Shown: positions 11,020 to 21,875 of the stretch, one piece after another
Position numbering within the stretch: position 1 is the stretch's first letter
Layout: each line of letters begins with the position of its first letter
DNA from: Acanthosepion lycidas
Lineage: Eukaryota > Mollusca > Cephalopoda > Sepiida > Sepiidae
DNA length: 64,000 nt
Direction of reading: 5' to 3'
Assembly (NCBI GenBank): GCA_963932145.1
Contig: OZ010587.1
Span: forward strand, 108,510,199 to 108,574,198
Position numbers and translations under genes: made by a program
Notes under the pieces: generated by a model
What the model saw: only the letters and a program-made list of their open reading frames with translations
Told to the model about the DNA's origin: nothing
The model's database searches: none

Positions 11020-11320
11020 ATGATTATTTGCATTATTTACATTATTTGGACTGTCATCCTCAGCTTCATTGCCATATTCACAACGTTTTGGCCGTTGTAG
11101 GCTCCAGTCTTCTTCAGGTGATTGGAATTTGGAACTGAACCCTTTATTTTGTCCACCGGGGTAGATTGTTCTAGTTCCACGTGCCATGCCTCTTCTGTCA
11201 CAGTTATTTCCCTTTAGCCCATCTCTTCATGTTATCGGTTCACCACTGCTGTGGCCTGCTATTGAAATCACAACTCGTTGGGTCTGGTCACTGGATCTAG
11301 CCAATGTCTTTATCCACTGT
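11020..11320 (-). mobile_element. Family Z composite repeat: tRNA-like head plus hammerhead-like motif
   Basis: Read on the minus strand. A tRNA-like head near 11320-11230 (ACAGTGGATAAAGACATTGG, box-A-like) is followed by a body (GGCACGTGGAACTAGAACAA). Then comes 'CACCTGAAGAAG...CGGCCAAAACGTTGTG' at about 11121-11070, which has the order CTGANGA, stem, GAAA-like of a hammerhead ribozyme. Flanking TCAC and GTGA can pair as a stem I. Relatives lie at 55215, 56325 and 57795. See findings for caveats. Confidence 0.5.
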
Positions 11321-11324
11321 TTCA

Positions 11325-11489
11325 ATTCTTAAGAATAAAGAAAATGTATAAATTCACTTTCATATATTTAGGTTTTATTACAATTCTAATTATCACTTTT
11401 AAAACAATAAACATTGCCAAAGAGTGAAGCTAGTGAAAATAAAAATGGTGTCATGGGGGGAAAAAAAAGTCCTTTTGACGACACTCCAT
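11325..11489. mobile_element. Family G element, right end only
   Basis: Matches the right end of the larger copies: GTATAAATTCACTTTC, AAACAATAAACATTGCC, AAGAGTGAAGC, then GGTGTCATGGGG...CCTTTTGACGACACTCCAT. No partner left end is nearby. Confidence 0.65.
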
Positions 11490-12089
11490 GTTATTGTGGA
11501 GCATGAAGGACCATGGTTGCCTTTCTGGGAATGGAATTATTTTACATACAAATGGACCCCCCCCTTTATACATTTGCTAATAGTGACAATTTAAGCACAG
11601 TCTATTCAATATATGAGACATGATTAAAACATTTTTTTTCTACTTGTCTTGTGTTGATTTGTTTTTGTTTTTGTTTTGTTTTTGTTATTTTTTTAACACG
11701 ATGATCTGGCCTTCGTCTTGCAGGCAGTGGGAAGTGACGAAATACAGCAGTGTGGAGCACTTGTGGAGAATATATTAAAAATAAACAAAAACAAATAAAC
11801 CTTATCATTAAGGTCCTCTCCAATGACTAATCTCCTGATTGGCTAACACCGTGTCACATCCACTCTGTGTGATACAGTTTTGACATGTCAGTTTCTTACC
11901 CGTCTTTAAAATGCAATTGTTCTTCAAAATGCTTTTCATTTTTCCTTAACACTTAATTCTGATTTTTTTTTTCTTTGTCTCTTTTAAGAAAACTTTCAAA
12001 GTGACTCATTGAAAATTACAAAAATGGCACTGATACATAAATGTGATAAGATCAGAAACTGTTTATGTTTAATTTTTTTCTTTTTTTTC
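11490..12089. other. No gene seen
   Basis: AT-rich with T-runs. A 73-codon minus-strand frame (11602-11823) has no recognisable motif. Confidence 0.4.
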
Positions 12090-12655
12090 CAGTGATTTTT
12101 TACCTTGTACAAAGCCCGGGAGCCACTCGAGGCAGAGGATTACAGAGTAAGAGGCACAGTTTATGTGGATACGTGGGGAAGATTACAGTTAACGCTAGAC
12201 TTAAACAAACTAAGATTGTAGTGATCAGGAAAGCATCCACTTGGGAGACGGTTCCACAAAGCAGCGGTTAGGGAAAGAAGCTGCTCGAGTAGAACTTACA
12301 TCTCATCAATGGAATACGAAAGGAATGAGGGTGGTTTGCTACAATGGGTGTGGCATGACAGGTCCTAGCAGTGAAGGTTAGAACTGTTGGAACTAAGGAA
12401 TGTAATTCGCTTTTTTATGTTTTCCATGGAAATAGCGATAGAGTTTGTGATGTTTCATCTACGAGAAAGGGTTTGTAAGGTGGAAAATAATTTGTTACCC
12501 ACAAGGACGCGGAGATGCTTTTGGACACTATCAAGACCTGAAAGTGAGGACTGGACAGTTCCTCCCCAAATTTGGCAGAAGTACTCCATTTTCATCCAGA
12601 TTTGTCTCTAGTAAAGGTAGATGATAGCGCAAGGAGCCAGGTACTTACGGGAGTA
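12090..12655 (-). pseudogene. LINE 3' end (same family as 7845-9015)
   Basis: Minus-strand sequence aligns by eye with 7845-8400, sharing 'GAGCAGCTTCTTTCCC' and 'ACCACCCTCATTCC' type blocks, and a 3' end at 'TTGTACAAGGTAAAAAATC'. The coding frame is broken. It is the C-terminal tail plus 3' UTR of a jockey/CR1-type LINE. Confidence 0.7.
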
Positions 12656-12950
12656 GTACACGCAGAAAAACAATTTAGGTAAAGTGATTATTGGCAAAAT
12701 GAATAACTTACATCGATTATCATCATCTAATGTAAACTCCTAATTTTTTTTCTCCTAATATGGCTCAGGATGTTTTGAAATTGCCAACAGTCAGTTTTTT
12801 TTTCTTTGTGTCGTTTTTGTTTTTTGTTTTCTTTTTTTTTTACTTCTTTTCTTTTTCACAATTCCTCTTGGCATTAAAGCATTCGGTAATTTTTTTCCAT
12901 AAAAAATAAAATGAAGTCATAATTGGTTGTAATTTATCTATCAACTGGAT
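12656..12950. other. AT- and T-rich spacer
   Basis: Contains several T-runs with interspersed G. No feature. Confidence 0.4.
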
Positions 12951-12952
12951 AT

Positions 12953-13018
<66 letters not shown>
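12951..13018. repeat. (CA)/(TA)n microsatellite
   Basis: Eight CA units then about 26 TA units. Confidence 0.95.
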
Positions 13019-13020
<2 letters not shown>

Positions 13021-13180
13021 AAAGAACAGTAAGATATATAATCCGGTGTTCTTATAGATATTTTTATTTTTACAAAATAGTGCTCAATGTAAATTTACAG
13101 AGCATTAATATTATAAATTAATTGGTTTAAAATATGGTTTTTCCGCTACACAGTTCTAGAGAAACACTGAGCTATATAAT
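13019..13180 (-). repeat. Repeat R4, copy 1
   Basis: Inverted copy of 42180-42332: 'ATAATCCGGTGTTCTTAT' and 'GTGCTCAATGTAAATTTACA' occur in both, and both abut a TA array. The outer end reads CAGTGTTTCTCTAGAACTG on the minus strand, resembling a hAT terminus. Confidence 0.6.
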
Positions 13181-13690
13181 ATATACATATATATATATAT
13201 AATCTAGCTCTGTGTTTCTCAATCCTTTTAAGCAACGGCACATTGAGAAATAAATGAATATATCACGACACACTTAGCAAAATTTTTAAAGGGTATGCAT
13301 TTAAATGTTATGAAATAAAACCATAGATTAAAAAAATTCACAGACAAATATGAACTTACTTTTATTTCAATGTTTCTATTCAAATATTTGTGCCGTTTAT
13401 TTAGTGTGAAAATTGTTCCTGGTGTTCTTTTTGCAATTTTTTCAATGTTTGGTCGAATGTGCGATAAGCAGGCCCTCATTTTTTCTTGAGTTGTGCGTAG
13501 TCTTTCTTACTTCTTTGGTGTTATTTACAGTTGAGGAGCCTAATTCACATAAATAAGAAGTAGAAAATTGCAATAAAACCGATCAAGCCTTTTTAGCTAA
13601 TATGGGATATTCCTTTTGTATTGAAATCCAAAATGTATCAAGAATAGTGAAAAGAAAAACGTTGAAAAAAGTTTAATACTTATTCATTTA
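13181..13690. other. Possible hAT end at 13209; otherwise no gene
   Basis: 'CTCTGTGTTTCTCAATCC' at 13207-13224 resembles the CAGTGTTTCTCAACC-type hAT terminus. No matching far end was found. The 83-codon minus frame 13228-13479 has no recognised domain. Confidence 0.3.
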
Positions 13691-13721
13691 TTTAAATGTT
13701 AATGCTGTACCATTACTACTT

Positions 13722-13752
13722 CCACACACATACACACACACACACACACTCA

Positions 13753-13787
<35 letters not shown>

Positions 13788-13789
13788 GT
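13722..13789. repeat. (CA)/(CT) microsatellite
   Basis: CA run, CT run, CA run in succession. Confidence 0.95.
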
Positions 13790-13955
13790 CTTCCAAGGCC
13801 CCCTTTTTTTTCTACCTCAGAGTTTCTGCTATAAATATTTGTGTAATTTTTTTAATTTCTCCAACATTTGTGCAGACTCATAAAAAAGAAGAAAAAACAC
13901 ATCCACTCGTCTCTGTTCAAAAAACACACCCACTTGTCCCTGAGTTATAAATTGC

Positions 13956-14016
13956 TTAATGCCACCTCATGTTCAAACACTGTATCCCGTATGATCAGCG
14001 AAGTTAAGCAACGTCA
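13956..14016 (+). repeat. 5S rRNA-derived fragment
   Basis: 'GATCAGCGAAGTTAAGCAAC' at 13992-14011 is nearly identical to the internal promoter region of metazoan 5S rRNA (GATCACCGAAGTTAAGCAAC). The preceding 30 bases also align (CATGTTCAAACACTG versus CACGTTGAAAACACCG). The 3' half of 5S is missing, so it is a pseudogene fragment or the head of a 5S-derived SINE (SINE3 type), not an rRNA gene. Confidence 0.7.
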
Positions 14017-14520
14017 GTATCTTACAATTTGCAGCCTTGACTATCAACCCAAAGAAGGAAAATACATTGAAATACTTTTAAAATCTTTCACTATTCTAGC
14101 TATTTCATATACAGTATCAAAAATAAAAATATAGAAAAAATTCCGCTATATTCCGTAAAATATATTTATTGGATGCTTTAGTACACATCATCAGTGATGT
14201 TTCTAGCCAAGGTTCATTAGGGGTTTCAGGTCATTCAACATCATAGGCCCTCTTCACGTTGACCCAGCCGATACTGATCGGATATCGACTTGTGTACCTT
14301 CCATCAGCTACAACTTTTCCCATCTTCTGAAATACATACCATACGACTCTTCTTGGCAATTTATTGTCCAATCCTGGTTGACTTCTGGTTCACCAACAAT
14401 GTGTGCTCTTCCATAAAAAAGGTAGCAAACGCAGCCACAATTTCTATCTGATCAGGAATATGGCGGCGTGCTTGGTTTGAAGTGGTAAGTACAGATTTGA
14501 TTCCCTCCCCTACACCCGAG
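14017..14520. other. No gene seen
   Basis: Moderately AT-rich; open frames are short and unrecognised. It may include the body of the 5S-headed SINE. Confidence 0.35.
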
Positions 14521-14699
14521 ACATATACATGCACACACACACACACACACACACAGAGAAACGCATTCAAACATCCCAATTCTGTTTACGCTTATGCCCG
14601 TTTTCATTCATGTTTATAATCTGGTGAAGGAAAAAAAAATTCCTTTTCCTCCTCCTCACATTTTTTTCTTTTTTCATCCTTGACCTTCCACCTGCATGA
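14521..14699. other. (CA)n microsatellite then spacer
   Basis: About 14 CA units at 14527-14555. No gene. Confidence 0.6.
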
Positions 14700-15142
14700 G
14701 TTACACACACGCACACACATATTAATGCCGCCACACATGCACACACACACACATATCAATGCCGCCACCGGCACACACATATCAATGTCGCCACACATAC
14801 ACGCACACACATATTACTGCCACCACAGACACAGGCACACACATATCAATGCCGCCACACACGCTCACACATATCAATGCCACCACACACACACGTACAC
14901 ACATATGAGTGCTGCCACACGCACACACAAAATAATGCCGCCACACATGCACACACATATCAATGCCACCACACACACGCATACACATATCAGCGCCGCC
15001 ACACACACACACACACACACACATACATCAATGCCACCACATGTGCATACGTATTAATGCCGCTACACACACACAGATATCAATGTCACCACACACACGT
15101 TCACACATATCAGTGCCGCTACACACACGCACACACGTTTCT
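14700..15142. repeat. CA-rich minisatellite, about 14 units
   Basis: Units of roughly 26-36 bp share the core 'ATATCAATGCCGCCACACAC', with CA runs of changing length. Core variants (GCCACC, GTCGCC, GCTGCC) show an old, diverged array. Because units lack stops, long open frames cross it on both strands, giving His/Thr-rich and Cys/Val-rich translations; I do not regard these as genes. Confidence 0.9.
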
Positions 15143-15230
15143 GTAAAAACAATATTAAAGAAATGACAACAGTAGGACCATTTATGTCGACACATTTCAT
15201 CACTTGAGAAACTTTATCAAGGCAAATGAA

Positions 15231-15291
<61 letters not shown>

Positions 15292-15294
15292 CTC
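15143..15294. repeat. Spacer with (TA)n array at 15233-15289
   Basis: TA array of about 28 units sits exactly where the mariner transposase frame ends. Confidence 0.85.
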
Positions 15295-15884
15295 AATGAT
15301 TCCGTTACCAAAAAATGCACACCAAACACCTTTTGTGGATGCAATGGCTTTTCAACAATGTTCCTTGGGTTTTCATCAGCCCAAATGCGATAATTCTGCT
15401 TATTAACAAATCCACCAAGATGACAATGGGCGTCATCACTGAAGAGGATTTTTTTGCGAAAAATCTTCATCTGCTTGTCTTTACTCGTGCACTCAATTGA
15501 CGAATGTACGGCGCTTCAAATAGTAGGTTTCAGTTCTTGTGTGTAATCATGTAGAGACAAATGTTTTGTCAAAATTCGATGTAACGTTGTTGTGGAGAGG
15601 TTCAATTCCTGCGCACAATGACGAATAGAGGATTTTTGGCCACCTACTCATGCACTGCAGCAATGTTTTCAGCTAAACGGCATAAACGAGCACGCAATGG
15701 TGTTTTCACATCTGCCGCCGACCCAGTTTGTTTGAATTTACAAACAATTTTTTCAATTGCACTATCAGTTGGTTGATTATGTTGACCAAAATTCGTGAAC
15801 TGTTCGAAATGCATTTCTATTTGAACGTCCATTTTTGTAATAAGCTTCGATAACTTTAACACGTTTGATTGTTAATCTTTCCAT
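15295..15884 (-). pseudogene. Mariner-type transposase, N-terminal half, frameshifted
   Basis: Start ATG at 15884 (MERLTIKRVKVIEAYYKNG). After a frameshift near 15815 come a helix-turn-helix domain (NQPTDSAIEKIVCKFKQTGS, VKTPLRARLCRLAENIAAVHE), a stop, then TTLHRILTKHLSLHDY. The start of the catalytic domain reads KKILFSDDAHCHLGGFVNKQN and ENPRNIVEKPLHPQ. SDDAH holds the first catalytic Asp region. The remainder is lost where the sequence meets the (TA)n array. Several breaks make it inactive. Confidence 0.85.
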
Positions 15885-15985
15885 GGTTGAAAGTGCCAAA
15901 GACTTAGTTTGTTAAATCTAAAAGAAAAAATCATTAGACGTTTAAACTTAATTCTCATTTAAAATCGATCCAAGGTATAGGACCA

Positions 15986-16049
<64 letters not shown>

Positions 16050-16094
16050 TATGCCTTTAAATTCCTTGAAGAACATAGGGCCACAAGATATCGT
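15885..16094. repeat. Spacer with (TA)n at 15988-16050
   Basis: TA array of about 26 units with one TG interruption, flanked by AT-rich DNA. Confidence 0.85.
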
Positions 16095-16274
16095 TGTGGT
16101 TTCTATAACAAGCCAGTTTTTAAGTGAGTAGGTTGTTAGCCTATTGGAGGATCAGGTTTTGAATTCAGAGTTGTCCTTCTCCTAGACCAGTTGCCACCCA
16201 AGGCTATAGTTCTGCTATTTACCCATAGTTGGGAGATAAGAAGAGCATTTATACTTTTCCCAAGGGTATTAGCA
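16095..16274 (-). mobile_element. SINE-A, 3' part, split by family H element
   Basis: On the minus strand: TGCTAATACCCTTGGG, AAAAGTATAAATGC, GGGTAAATAGCAG and GGCAACTGGTC. The 5' part continues at 18098-18190 on the far side of the inserted element. Confidence 0.8.
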
Positions 16275-18097
16275 TAGGTACCTCCACGAGATCGCTAAAA
16301 AAAAAGAGCACAGCATGATGAAAAAGATGCCAAACTTGACGAAAACAAAATTTTATCGTCTAAATGTTTATGCTATTATTAAGAGGAAAGATCAAAGTAT
16401 TTTGGGGGTATTTTTTTTTTACATTTTTTAATCATTCCTAAAAAATCCAAAATTTTCGTTAAAAATCTTTTTTTTTGTTTTGTTTTTTTTTGAGTCATTA
16501 AAATTGACAAATGGCAAACATTTTTTTCCATTTTATAAAAAAAAATTAAAATCTCAGTTTGAAATTCTTTTAAATATCAATTATCATTTTTTCAAAACTT
16601 ATTTTAAGAAAATTTTTAAGAAATTATAATGTTTATTTAAAATATTTTGAACCAAGCTTAACAAAAGAAGAAAAGTGAAATTATTTACATTTAAGTGAAC
16701 AAATTATTTACCTCGTTATTTTTAAGGAAAACTTTCAGCGCTCTAATTTTTTTTGATTTTGTACTTAGCTTTCACCTTTACGTTTACGATGCTTTATGGA
16801 AAATATATTATAAAGAAATTAGAATAAGACTGTTAAGAGTGAGATTAAATTTCATAAGAAAGGTATCTAATTAATTTATAGGTACCTTTCTTAGGAAATT
16901 TTATCAGAAGTGTACATAAAATACTATAATTTTATGTACATTTATTACATTTTACTGTGTTATTTGTATTTCCATTCATTTTATTATTAATTTTGATATT
17001 TCATTTATGGAAAAATGTCATAACTGAGATTAATATAAAAATAAGATCATATAAATTTCATAAGATGATACTGATACTTGTAGGTACCCTTCTCAGTTGA
17101 AATTGAAAAATCAAATTAACTTCTCCACACGTGTTTCACAAAAGAAAAAGCCTTAACAGCGGAGAACAATGCTTAACTCAAATAACGCAACTTAATTGTA
17201 TTCTGGTTGGTCTTCCGTACTTTATAATTACAGCCCGATTATAAGCACAAAATTACATTTCTTAATTACTGCGGGTCTTCTGATTAGTCAAAAGGATACA
17301 ATTTACAACGCGCTAAAAAAAGATCTGTCTCATAAGGACACTTACGAAAGTGGATGCGGCTTTTAACCAATTTTATATTTTAACAACTTAAATGTAAAAA
17401 TCTATTATAATTAAAAAAATAACAAATAATGGTATTAAAAATTCATTTTTCATTGAAATTTTTTTTACTTTCAGAAAATATTGTCCATATTCATAAAACA
17501 AGACAAATAAAAGCATTTGAAATTAATAATATCTTTGTTTTATTAAGTTTTGTATGTTACAATTCAGAGCTGATTTTCAGGTAGATTTGCATTCCTCAAA
17601 GCCTTGTGCTTTTAACTATAGTAATTACTTAAGTGGACTCGATCGAATTTCTAGAGTTTTCATAAAATTAGTTAGGGGGGGGGTAATAAATATAAAAAAA
17701 TATTTCTGCCATAATTTTAATAAAAAAAAACATTTATAATAAGTTCGATCATCTCTAAATAGTTTCTGAAAGTTTCATTAACATCCGACAATTATATTTA
17801 TTTTTGCAAGATTTTCCAAAATAATGTGTGTCATACAAAAATAAAAAAATAACGTGCTAAAAATTGTCTATTTTATTTTACTAGTTCCGGTGATATAAAG
17901 AGAAACAATGATTTTTAAATGAAAATTCAGTTTCTTCTAAAAAGAAGGAAAACTTTTTAAAAATAATTAAAATAAACTCTGATCTTTCCTCTTAATAATA
18001 ACATAAACATTTAGACGATAAAATTTTGCTTTCGTCAAGTTTGACGTCTTTTTCATCAAGCTATTCTCTTTTTTTAGCGATCTTGTGGAGGTACTTA
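16275..18097. mobile_element. Family H long-TIR element, copy 1 (8-bp target duplication)
   Basis: The ends TAGGTACCTCCACGAGATCG and (inverted) TAAGTACCTCCACAAGATCG extend into about 115-bp inverted repeats with GCCAAACTTGACGAAAACAA and TTTATCGTCTAAATGTTTAT. The flanks TATTAGCA (16267-16274) and TATTAACA (18098-18105) form an 8-bp duplication, one mismatch, of a site within SINE-A. The interior is AT-rich with no ORF of note. 8-bp duplications occur in hAT and P elements; superfamily is not proven. Confidence 0.8.
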
Positions 18098-18190
18098 TAT
18101 TAACACGTAAGTGAATGTAATGGATTCAACTGGAATTCGATTCTCCGATTCCTCTATACGAGCCGCTATCCATTACTCCACCGTGCCTAC
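18098..18190 (-). mobile_element. SINE-A, 5' tRNA-like part
   Basis: On the minus strand: GGCACGGTGGAGTAATGGATAG (box-A-like) and GAATCGAATTCCAGTTG (box-B-like), then TTACGTGTTAATA. It joins 16095-16274 once the family H element is removed. Confidence 0.8.
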
Positions 18191-18194
18191 TAAG

Positions 18195-18770
18195 TGAAGG
18201 TATGTTTATCAGCAAAAGGATGATCCCAAAATGCAAATTACAGGTCGGGGACACTAAAATCAAGCAGGTATGGAAATTTAAATATCTGGCAAGTGTTCTA
18301 ACAGAGGACGAAAAGTGCGATACTGAGATCCAGAAATGTATTAGGATGGCCAAAGGTGCCTTCCAAAAGCTAAGCAGAGTATTAAGAGACAGGAAAATTT
18401 TATTAGAAACAAAGAAAATAGTATGGAACTGTTAGGTAATGTCTTTCCTCCTGTATGACAGCAAATGCTGGACAATCTCCTCAGAGATGAGGAAGAGACT
18501 TGAATCAACAGAGGTGTGGTTCTACCGAAGGATGCTGAGGATACCATTGGACGAACATATGAGCAGCGATGAAGTTTTGAAGAGAATGGAAGCAAAAAGT
18601 TAACATCAAGAAGAGGCAGTTGAAGTTTCTGGGGCACGTAATGAGGAAGTAGGGCTTGGAAAACTTGATGCTCACAGGGCGGATTGGGGGAAAGATGAAC
18701 AGAGAAAAACAGCGGAAAATATATTTGATGAGCTTGGATTGTAGATTGGGGTTTGGGAGAAACTATATTT
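18195..18770 (+). pseudogene. RTE-type LINE, C-terminal part of RT ORF
   Basis: CKLQVGDTKIKQVWKFKYL and DTEIQKCIRMAKGAFQKLS are followed, after frameshifts, by SKCWTISSEMRKRLESTEVW, FYRRMLRIPLDEH and NEEVGLGKLDAHRA. These are the ordered C-terminal blocks of RTE/BovB-like LINE proteins (WKFKYLGSVLTEDG...SECWTIS...RRMLRIPW). The catalytic RT core lies upstream and is absent. The copy follows SINE-A directly. Confidence 0.85.
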
Positions 18771-18849
18771 TTTTATTAAATTAAATAGTATTTTCTATCC
18801 AACGACATCATTGCGTTCTCTGGCATATTTTTTGTTATACAGTTCGGTA

Positions 18850-18985
18850 GAGATATCGTTGGATAAAAACATACTGTTTAATTAAAATGCAGGGCTTCTA
18901 CTCAAATATGTGTATTCATAAAAAATAATGTTTAAACAAAATAAATTAAAAATAACAATATGTCGGATTCAATCCATTTCCTAAA
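18850..18985 (+). repeat. Repeat R5, copy 1
   Basis: 'ATGTGTATTCATAAAAAATA' and 'TGTTTAAACAAAATAAATTA', then 'TGTCGGATTCAATCCA'. Similar copies lie at 19195-19312 and 37730-37840. Confidence 0.55.
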
Positions 18986-19194
18986 AATAAATTGTCTTTG
19001 TTTACGTTAGGATACGATGCAGAGCAGATATGGATATTATGTGACTTGTCAGAGGGTGTATGTTCAAAAGGCACGATTCAGAAGTCTCCTACCTGGCTGC
19101 GAGGTCTAAGCACGTCTGATCCTATGTTTCCCATAAACCTGTATCAGGTTCTATTGCTGGCGGTGGACACATATTTTTATAAGATTTTTCAAAT
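18986..19194. other. No gene recognised
   Basis: A 76-codon plus-strand frame (18992-19222) has no identifiable domain. Confidence 0.35.
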
Positions 19195-19365
19195 ATTCAG
19201 TCCGCTAGATGTAGTTAGATAAAAAAAAAAATGTTTAATTAAAATAGACTTTCTACTCCAATATGAGTACCCATCAAAAATAACGTTTAAAAAAGAAATT
19301 AAAAATAACACGCACACACACACACATATATGTATGTATATACACACACACACACACACACACTC
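19195..19365 (+). repeat. Repeat R5, copy 2, ending in a (CA)n array
   Basis: Shares 'TTTAATTAAAATAGACTTTC'-type and 'CATCAAAAATAACGTTTAAA'-type blocks with 18850-18985. Followed by CA/TA repeats at 19309-19365. Confidence 0.55.
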
Positions 19366-19519
19366 AAATTTCATTAAAAACCACTGACAAGGTAATACAT
19401 TTAAGTTTTTTTGTTTGATTTTCCACGTGTTCTTATAATTTTCTTCTTTTCTCGACATAAATTCTATAGAAATTGCCCGAATGTTCTAATTGTCCGAATG
19501 CTTCCGACTATACTTTTAG

Positions 19520-20195
19520 CCATTACTAGCAGTAGAGCCCGGCGTTGCCCGGGGATGTAACAGTAAGAGATTGATAAAGTATCGACCATCATAAAGACTG
19601 AAAAATAAAATTGACAAAGATTATTCATTGTTTAAGGTTGACGGACACGCATGTCTTAATTAGTTTTTTTTTTTTTTTTTTTTACGAATTGGTCAAACCC
19701 AAACTCAAACAAAAACATTGTTTTCAATCGTTTATGAGTCTACCGATTGAATAGAATTTTATTATAAACAATTGTCTTGTAAATGGAATTTTTAAAGCAT
19801 TCTGAATGTAAAAATAAAGAAAAAAGTGTGTAAGACAATAAGAAACACTACCTGCCAAAAAAAAGTGAAGTTTTGTTGAAATCGGTTGAAAAATGTAGGA
19901 AATCCGATCCCATATATAAACGAACACACACACAAACAACCAACCTGGGTTTTATAAGTGTAACTCGAGTTGTCCCCCTTTCATTAATGCTTCTTAATCG
20001 TGTTTTCAAATTGATTTCGTGCAAAAACAATTGTGTTTTTCCAATTTTTGGCGCTGTCAGAACCACCGCAAGGTAATTTTACGTAGTCCTGTGAAGTTTT
20101 GTTGAAATCGGTTGAAAAATGTAGGAAATCCGATCCAATATATAAACGTACAGACACACACACACTCGCACACACAATCTGCGTTTTATAATAAG
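19520..20195. repeat. Element with 'CCCGGCGTTGCCCGGG' motif and internal direct repeat
   Basis: Left motif AGAGCCCGGCGTTGCCCGGG at about 19535. A 57-bp block (TTGTTGAAATCGGTTGAAAA ... AATCCGATCC) occurs at 19870-19920 and again at 20100-20150. Both copies lead into CA-rich sequence and 'TTTTATAA' ends. This layout is common in invertebrate non-autonomous transposons, but I cannot name the family. Confidence 0.5.
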
Positions 20196-20650
20196 ATCAA
20201 GGACGAATGCATGGATTGTAACCGTGTTCATAGTTGATATGACTGAGTGTTGTTTTTTTTATCTTTTTTTATTAATAATGCTCCCATTTATTTTATTTTA
20301 ATTTTTTTTTTTTTTACACTAAACTACATAGCACAGGGTTTGAACACGCAACGACTACGTCACTAAATTTACAAACCATCTTTTTAATTCTCTCAGCCAA
20401 GAGTTCTTAACCGGATGGGTGCGGGGTGCTTTCGAGGGTGGGGAGGAGGTATCTTTTACGTTTTTGTTTTTAGTTTTTACAAAATTCTGTTTATTAAATT
20501 CCAATATCGTGACGTTTTATTGAACGTTTTTACTTATTGAAGTCTGTTTCATTTTATTTATTTATTAATTAGTTAGGGAATTAAAATAAATTACTGTACA
20601 TGGATTCGAGTAGCAAAAGAAAATGGTGTAATGGTTAGCAAGAAAAATAA

Positions 20651-20775
20651 AATGGTGTAATGGTTAGTAAGCTTGTCTCGCTAAAACAGTTAAGACTGAA
20701 TAGTGAGTTCGATCCTCATTGGAGGCGTCACACTCTTGGCCTTGTGCCACATCTAAGCTACGCTTAGAAAATCAT
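20651..20775 (+). mobile_element. SINE-B (tRNA-derived), unit 1
   Basis: Box A region GTAATGGTTAGTAAGCTTG, box B GAGTTCGATCCTC, then GGCCTTGTGCCACATCTAAG and a 3' end at TTAGAAAATCA. The arrangement is that of a tRNA-derived SINE. Confidence 0.8.
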
Positions 20776-20786
20776 TTAAGGCACCT

Positions 20787-20925
20787 AAAGGCGGTGTAAT
20801 GGTTAGCAAGCTTGTCTCGCTAGAATAATTACGACTGAGTAGTGAATTCGATCCTCAGTGAGTGCCCTAAACATTCGGCCTTGTGACACATCTAAGCTAC
20901 ACTTGGAAAATCACTGTCGAGCTCA
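20787..20925 (+). mobile_element. SINE-B, unit 2, in tandem with unit 1
   Basis: Same order as unit 1: GTAATGGTTAGCAAGCTTG, GAATTCGATCCTC, CGGCCTTGTG and CTTGGAAAATCA. The tandem pair is separated by about 12 bp. Confidence 0.8.
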
Positions 20926-20949
20926 AATGCCCACAAGATTTATATTATT

Positions 20950-21225
20950 GGTAATTTTTTTTTTTTTTTAAATGTATTGCTGGTAAAAAAATTTCCCCAA
21001 AAAGTATTGCTTGTATTAAAACTTATTTTTATACTTTCAAGGTGTTTTGACCTCTTTTGTGGCTGGGGGGTAACTATTTGCCCATAGCTGGGACCCTGAC
21101 AGGTACTACCATCCTGGGGTCAGGATAGGCCTGAGAACCACAGCAATTAAGAGGTGGTTCCATGCTCCTCAAAACCTCCTGATCAAAGGCCTTGATGTAT
21201 TGTTGGATGTATCGTCATATTCAGG
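20950..21225 (-). repeat. Repeat R1, minus orientation
   Basis: 'TATTTGCCCATAGCTGGGAC', 'GACAGGTACTACCATCC' and 'CAATTAAGAGGTGGTTCCAT' are the complement of R1 blocks. Confidence 0.75.
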
Positions 21226-21705
21226 ATGGTGAATAAGAATGAAGATTTTCAATAATCTATACATATTATTTGGAATGCACCTTTTAAGTCTGGCAGTCTT
21301 GGAGGGGGGGTGACATCCTGACTTATGGTAAAAGGGGTGCATTGGGTAGAACAGGTTAAGAACCACAGCTGTAGACTGTAGATTATTGCAACCCCAGGCA
21401 AACGGAGTGAACATTAACTGATCTCGAGATATCCCTAGACTTGGATAGTGCAATGAGATAATCCATGTAGATAATCCCGTAGATTAAATGCTATGTGCCG
21501 ACTTAAGGTTTTAAAATCATTCAGTGTGCCAAGTCAAGGTCAATATACCTGTTCTACAATATATTTTATACAGTGATGTATAGTATATATACTTTAGTAT
21601 ATATTAAAATTGAACCAGCTAAATATCTTTGTGTTGTAGTCATTATTGGTTTGGACTTTGTGATGTCATTTGCGGCTGCGTGCCATTGGAAATTACTTAG
21701 AACTT
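21226..21705. other. No gene seen
   Basis: Includes the right end of the probable hAT element; otherwise AT-rich sequence. Confidence 0.35.
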
Positions 21706-21706
21706 G

Positions 21707-21772
<66 letters not shown>
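21706..21772. repeat. (TA)n then (GA)n microsatellite
   Basis: TA run with one TTTA interruption, then eight GA units. Confidence 0.95.
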
Positions 21773-21773
<1 letters not shown>

Positions 21774-21875
21774 TGACGTAGAACTGGAGCTCCAATCCTA
21801 GTTGGATTTATTATATTCACTTACACGTGAGAAAGGCATGAATCTGCCTCTTCCCTGAAGCTATGGTTTAATTGG
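21773..21875 (+). mobile_element. SINE-A partial copy
   Basis: 'TTATATTCACTTACACGTGA', 'GAAAGGCATGAATCTGCC' and 'GAAGCTATGGTT' match the SINE-A body; the tRNA-like head is largely missing. Confidence 0.6.

Larger units (their letters stand above)
20400..21370. mobile_element. Probable non-autonomous hAT element carrying nested SINEs
   Basis: Left end AAGAGTTCTTAACCGGATGG and right end (inverted) CTGTGGTTCTTAACCTGTTC resemble hAT termini of the CAGTGGTTCTTAACC type, with G/C-rich subterminal DNA on both sides. The flanking 8-mers agree only partly, so the exact boundary is uncertain. It contains two SINE-B units and an R1 copy. Confidence 0.4.

Noticed and set aside
14700-15142. CRISPR-like array
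   Set aside because: Units are CA-rich with variable length and no constant repeat-unique spacer structure, and the genome is animal.
14604-15166. Long Cys/Val- and His/Thr-rich open frames
   Set aside because: Both strands are open because the minisatellite unit lacks stops; no start context, splice or domain support.
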